Shown here: piece after piece, positions 4,296-6,822 of the stretch
Layout of the letters: each line of letters begins with the position of its first letter
Position numbering within the stretch: position 1 is the stretch's first letter
Origin: PALSA-555 sp036521915
Lineage (GTDB): Bacteria > Actinomycetota > Acidimicrobiia > IMCC26256 > PALSA-555
Length of the DNA stretch: 6,822 nt
Reading direction: 5' to 3'
Assembly (NCBI GenBank): GCA_036521915.1
Contig: DATDGU010000368.1
Span: 1-6,822, forward strand
Program-made: the position numbers and the translations under genes
The notes under the pieces: generated by a model
Database searches by the model: none
What the model was told of the DNA's origin: nothing
The model's input: the letters and a program-made list of their open reading frames with translations, nothing else

Positions 4296-5448
4296 CGACA
4301 CCCTGATCATCGACGCCGACTCGCATTGGACGGAGCCGCACGACCTCTTCACCCGGGTCGCGCCTGTCGAGTACCGGGACCGCGTCCCGCGCGTCGAGAC
4401 CGTCGACGGCCAACCAAAGTGGGTGTTCGACGGTCACGTCTTCGGGCAGGCGACCGCGGCCGGTGTCATCGGGCGTGACGGGAAGAAAGAGAGCGCCGAC
4501 CTGGCGCTCAACCACTGGACGATCGACAAGATCCACGTCGGCGCCCACGACCCGAAGGTGCGACTCGAGGTCTTGGACGAGTGCGGCATCGACGCGCAGG
4601 TGATCTTCCCGAGCACCATCGGACTCGGCGGCCAGGATCTCGGCGCCATCGAAGACCAAGCGTTGTGCCGGCTGGTGATCCAGCTTTACAACGACCAGAT
4701 GGCGGAGATCCAGGCTGACTCGCACAACCGACTCCTGCCCATGCCGCTCATGCCGGCGTGGGACGTCGACACGTGCGTCGCCGAAGCCAAGCGAGTCGGC
4801 GCGCTTGGGGCGCGTGGGGTGAACATGACATCGGACCCGCAGGATCTCGGCGCGCCCGATCTGGCCAACCGTGCGTGGGACCCGTTCTGGGAGACCTGCG
4901 CCGAGCTCGAGCTCCCGGTGCACTTCCACATCGGCGCCAGCATCACCGCGATGACGTTCTACGGCAACTATCCCTGGGCCTCGCACCCCATGAACACCCA
5001 ACTCGCAATCGGTGGCACCTTGTTGTTCATCGGCAATGCGCGTGTCGTGACGAACGCCATCCTGTCGGGGATGTTCGATCGCCATCCCGACCTCAAGATC
5101 GTCTCGGTGGAGAGCGGCGTCGGATGGATCCCATTCATCCTCGAGACCCTCGACTACGAAATGGCGGAGAACGCCCCCGACGAGCTCGCGCAGCTCAAGA
5201 AGATGCCCTCGGAGTACTTCCGGACCAATCTCTACGCGACGTTCTGGTTCGAGAACAATCGCAACAAGCTCCCGGAACTCATTGACGCGGTCGGCGACGA
5301 CAGAATCCTGTTCGAGACCGACTTTCCCCACCCGACGTGCCTCTATCCGAACCCGCTACAGACGGTCGAGGCGAAGATGGCCACGCTGGCACCAGAGGTT
5401 CGCAAGAAGATCTACGGCGAGAACGCGCGCAAGCTGTATCGCCTCTGA
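4285..5448 (+). CDS. Amidohydrolase-2 family metal-dependent hydrolase (ACMSD-like), paralogue 2
   Basis: This is a 387-residue amidohydrolase-2 TIM-barrel enzyme. Motifs in order: IIDADSHWTEP (8-18, first metal site with Asp12 and His14), GIDAQVIFPS (101-110), DPFW (199-202), PVHFHIG (211-217, metal His), SGMFDRHPDL (261-270), VESGVGWIPF (275-284, Glu276), PSEYFRTN (308-315), ETDFPHP (344-350, catalytic Asp346) and NARKLYRL at the end. These positions match paralogue 1 closely, so the two arose by duplication or share close ancestry; the middle segments differ, suggesting different substrates. The ATG at 4285 is chosen because it begins just before the conserved first strand and has a -10-like TAACGT eight bases upstream; there is no Shine-Dalgarno site. 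The frame remains open far upstream, antisense to the hydrolase, but that part has no family resemblance. It probably acts with its neighbours in a catabolic route. Confidence 0.85.
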   Translation: MLNNDTLIIDADSHWTEPHDLFTRVAPVEYRDRVPRVETVDGQPKWVFDGHVFGQATAAGVIGRDGKKESADLALNHWTIDKIHVGAHDPKVRLEVLDECGIDAQVIFPSTIGLGGQDLGAIEDQALCRLVIQLYNDQMAEIQADSHNRLLPMPLMPAWDVDTCVAEAKRVGALGARGVNMTSDPQDLGAPDLANRAWDPFWETCAELELPVHFHIGASITAMTFYGNYPWASHPMNTQLAIGGTLLFIGNARVVTNAILSGMFDRHPDLKIVSVESGVGWIPFILETLDYEMAENAPDELAQLKKMPSEYFRTNLYATFWFENNRNKLPELIDAVGDDRILFETDFPHPTCLYPNPLQTVEAKMATLAPEVRKKIYGENARKLYRL

Positions 5449-5480
5449 GCCCGGAACGAGCATGAACGCGATCGGGGACC

Positions 5481-5504
5481 GGTCGGTGGTCGAACCATCG
5501 GACC
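5481..5504 (+). terminator. Hairpin after amidohydrolase 2, possible terminator
   Basis: GGTCGGTGGT pairs with ACCATC-GACC (one bulged G, one G-T pair) around the loop CGA, beginning 33 bases after the stop codon. No T-run follows. It could separate the amidohydrolase from the SDR gene, which starts 166 bases downstream of the stop. Confidence 0.35.
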
Positions 5505-5614
5505 AGCTACCCGCCCGCAGGCGTTCAAGAGTTGCCCACGAGCACCGGGACTAGGTTCCCGCACGGGCGCTCAGACCTCGGGACACTCGCCGCTCGGACG
5601 CCAGAAGGACAGAC

Positions 5615-6387
5615 ATGACGACGTGGGGCAGGTTGGACCTTTCTGGCAGGGTCGCCATCGTCACCGGCGGAGCGTCGGGCCTGGGCGAGGCCTCGGTGCG
5701 GCTCTTGGCGGAACGTGGTGCTCGCGTCCTCGTAGCCGACTGCCATGAGGAGGGGGCGGTCGCTGTCGCCACAGACGTGGGTGGCGGCGCCCGCCCGTTT
5801 TGCATGGACGTCACGCGACCTGACGAATGTGCGGCGCTGGTCGCCGCCACGTTAGAGGCGTTCGGGCGATTGGATGTGGCCGTGAACTGTGCTGGCGTGG
5901 TCGATGGCGAGGGTCTTTCACCCGCGCAGACCACTGTCGATCAGTGGCGACGGATCCTCGCGACGAATCTCGACGGCGTGTTCTACTGCATGCGCGCCGA
6001 GATTCCGCCCATGCTCGAGGCAGGGAATGGATCGATCATCAACGTCGGCTCCATCCACTCAGTCACCGGTATCGCCGGTGCGGCCGCGTATACGAGCTCG
6101 AGGCACGGGGTCCTCGTCTGACCCGCGCGGCCGCGTTGGCGTATGCCGAGCAAGGCATCCGGGTGAACTGCATCGGTCCCGGCAACATGGACACGCCGAT
6201 GTCCCAGCTGGCGTTCTCCAGACCGGGCGGAGAGAAGGGCAGGGACTCCGTGCTGTCGCTCCAGGCGATGCGACGTCTCGGGGAGGCGTGGGAGGTGGCC
6301 GAGATGGTGGCGTTCCTGGCATCCGACGCCGCCAGCTTCTGCACCGGCGCCTGGTTCGGTGTCGACGGCGGCTATACCGCCCGCTGA
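5615..6387 (+). pseudogene. Short-chain dehydrogenase/reductase, frameshifted, catalytic Lys replaced
   Basis: The start ATG at 5615 has AGAAGGA about seven bases upstream. The first frame (5615-6121, 168 residues) carries the classical SDR Rossmann fold: TGGASGLG (17-24, cofactor binding), ADC (41-43, cofactor choice, the Asp favouring NAD), CMDVT (63-67), NCAG (91-94, a variant of NNAG), TNLDGVF (117-123, Asn118), Ser146 and Tyr159. The YxxxK motif reads YTSSR: residue 163 is Arg (AGG at 6101-6103). Five codons later the frame ends early at 6119-6121. The rest continues in another frame from 6118: LTRAAALAYAEQGIRVNCIG, then PGNMDTP and the ending GVDGGYTAR. Restoring one base at about 6116-6117, probably a lost G, gives a normal 257-residue SDR. 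It oxidises or reduces an alcohol/ketone in intact relatives. The lesion is either real decay or a sequencing error. Confidence 0.82.
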
Positions 6388-6395
6388 GCGGGTTT
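6380..6395 (+). terminator. Mini-hairpin with the SDR stop codon as its loop
   Basis: CCCGC (6380-6384) pairs with GCGGG (6388-6392) and the TGA stop codon of the SDR forms the three-base loop; TTT follows. The stem is only 5 bp, so it is a weak terminator candidate. Confidence 0.3.
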
Positions 6396-6539
6396 CGCTG
6401 ACCGAGGAGACGGCACCTGTGGCGAACCACTCCTCCTCGAGATAGCCCAATTCGTCGATGCTGCCCCGGTACCCACCGCTAGGAACGAACGGCCCCGCTC
6501 TGGAAGGAGCTGGGTACGGCTCGCAGGATCGACTGTCAT
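6388..6539 (-). pseudogene. 5' relic of a minus-strand gene, possibly an alpha/beta-hydrolase-domain protein
   Basis: On the minus strand an ATG at 6539 is preceded by AGGAG (plus-strand CTCCT at 6545-6549) with a five-base spacer, one of the best ribosome sites in the window. The frame from this ATG begins MTVDPASRTQLLPERG and then loses protein character. The neighbouring frame then reads GPFVPSGGYRGSIDE and LGYLEEEWFATGAVSS, which resembles the first part of the alpha/beta-hydrolase-domain family of Abhydrolase_10 type ('DL..YGYVEEE(F/W)F..G.A'). So a frameshift separates start and body, and the body stops where the SDR gene ends, with nothing recognisable further on. I read it as the front end of a gene whose remainder was lost in a rearrangement. 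Family naming is tentative; the ribosome site and the two complementary frames are directly visible. Confidence 0.45.
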
Positions 6540-6605
6540 CGTTACTCCTGAGCCTTACCGATGCGTCCGTTGTCACGCCGGGGCGGTGCAGAGCAGACTG
6601 GGACC

Positions 6606-6822
6606 GTGGAGATAGTCGAGGAAGTATGCGAGTGCGGTGTTGTCGAGCGGCGGGTCGCGCTGAAGGTGGAGGCGGGCGAGTCCGTGCCCGGCATCGTCTG
6701 GCTGCCGGAGACCGCCACCGGGCCCCGACCGACGATCGTCCTCGGCCACGGAGGTCTGGTCCACAAGCGTGCCCCGGAGGTGCTCGGGCTCGCCCGGCGC
6801 CTTGTGCGGCACCGGGGCTATG
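6606..6822 (+). CDS. Alpha/beta hydrolase (dienelactone-hydrolase type), N-terminus only (runs off right edge)
   Basis: From the GTG at 6606 the frame is open to the window end and gives 72 residues. It begins MEIVEEVCECGVVERRVAL, then VPGIVWLPE (28-36), TIVLGHGG (43-50) and HKRAPEVLGLARRLV (53-67). The strand-LGHGG segment is the oxyanion region of alpha/beta hydrolases, and the preceding 'VPG.(L/V)WLPE....P' layout is usual for dienelactone-hydrolase or acyl-hydrolase-like members that cleave esters or lactones. The nucleophile and the rest of the triad lie beyond the window. No strong ribosome site precedes the GTG; an in-frame ATG at 6561 would add 15 residues of little character, so the start is uncertain. 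The gene follows the SDR on the same strand after 218 bases, which hold the minus-strand relic. Confidence 0.7.
   Translation, partial: MEIVEEVCECGVVERRVALKVEAGESVPGIVWLPETATGPRPTIVLGHGGLVHKRAPEVLGLARRLVRHRGY

Noticed and set aside
4282..5331. Open minus-strand frame (349 codons) opposite amidohydrolase 2
   Set aside because: It is a shadow of the opposite coding strand with no recognisable motifs.
5532..5557. TTGCCC and TAGGTT as a promoter for the SDR
   Set aside because: The spacer is only 14 bp, too short for a standard promoter, and no better pair was seen.

Overview
The window is high-GC DNA with genes on both strands. Its enzyme families (amidohydrolase-2 proteins, an SDR, a MhpC-type hydrolase) and the TANNNT -10 boxes placed 6-8 bases before start codons suggest an actinobacterium, either environmental or a metagenomic contig. 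This is an inference from style; no rRNA or marker gene is present to confirm it.

Left part (1-940): the start of a leftward ACT-domain protein runs off the left edge. Diverging from it is a complete hicA-hicB type II toxin-antitoxin operon. Its apparently leaderless promoter carries a perfect 8-bp inverted repeat that would suit autorepression. Middle-left (941-1897): nearly 1 kb with no intact gene. It holds a shortened, probably dead RelE-type toxin on the minus strand and two families of short direct repeats (A, two copies; B, three copies), and looks like a graveyard of toxin-antitoxin cassettes.

Central and right part (1898-6387): a catabolic-looking cluster. Two paralogous metal-dependent amidohydrolases (amidohydrolase-2/ACMSD-like) on the plus strand flank an alpha/beta hydrolase on the minus strand. 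The hydrolase and the second amidohydrolase start head to head only 24 bp apart, with overlapping predicted -10 boxes. Then comes a short-chain dehydrogenase/reductase (SDR) broken by a 1-base deletion and also carrying Lys-to-Arg at the catalytic YxxxK lysine.

Right end (6388-6822): a minus-strand 5' relic of what may be another alpha/beta-hydrolase-domain gene, with a good ribosome binding site but no body. After it, a plus-strand alpha/beta hydrolase (dienelactone-hydrolase style) begins and runs off the window.

Together the enzymes fit breakdown of a small aromatic or cyclic compound (ring-cleavage product hydrolysis or decarboxylation plus alcohol/ketone oxidoreduction). The substrate cannot be read from the sequence. 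No CRISPR array, tRNA, rRNA or complete insertion sequence was seen. The most unusual items are the overlapping divergent leaderless promoters, the repeat-filled toxin-antitoxin relic region, and the double lesion in the SDR.
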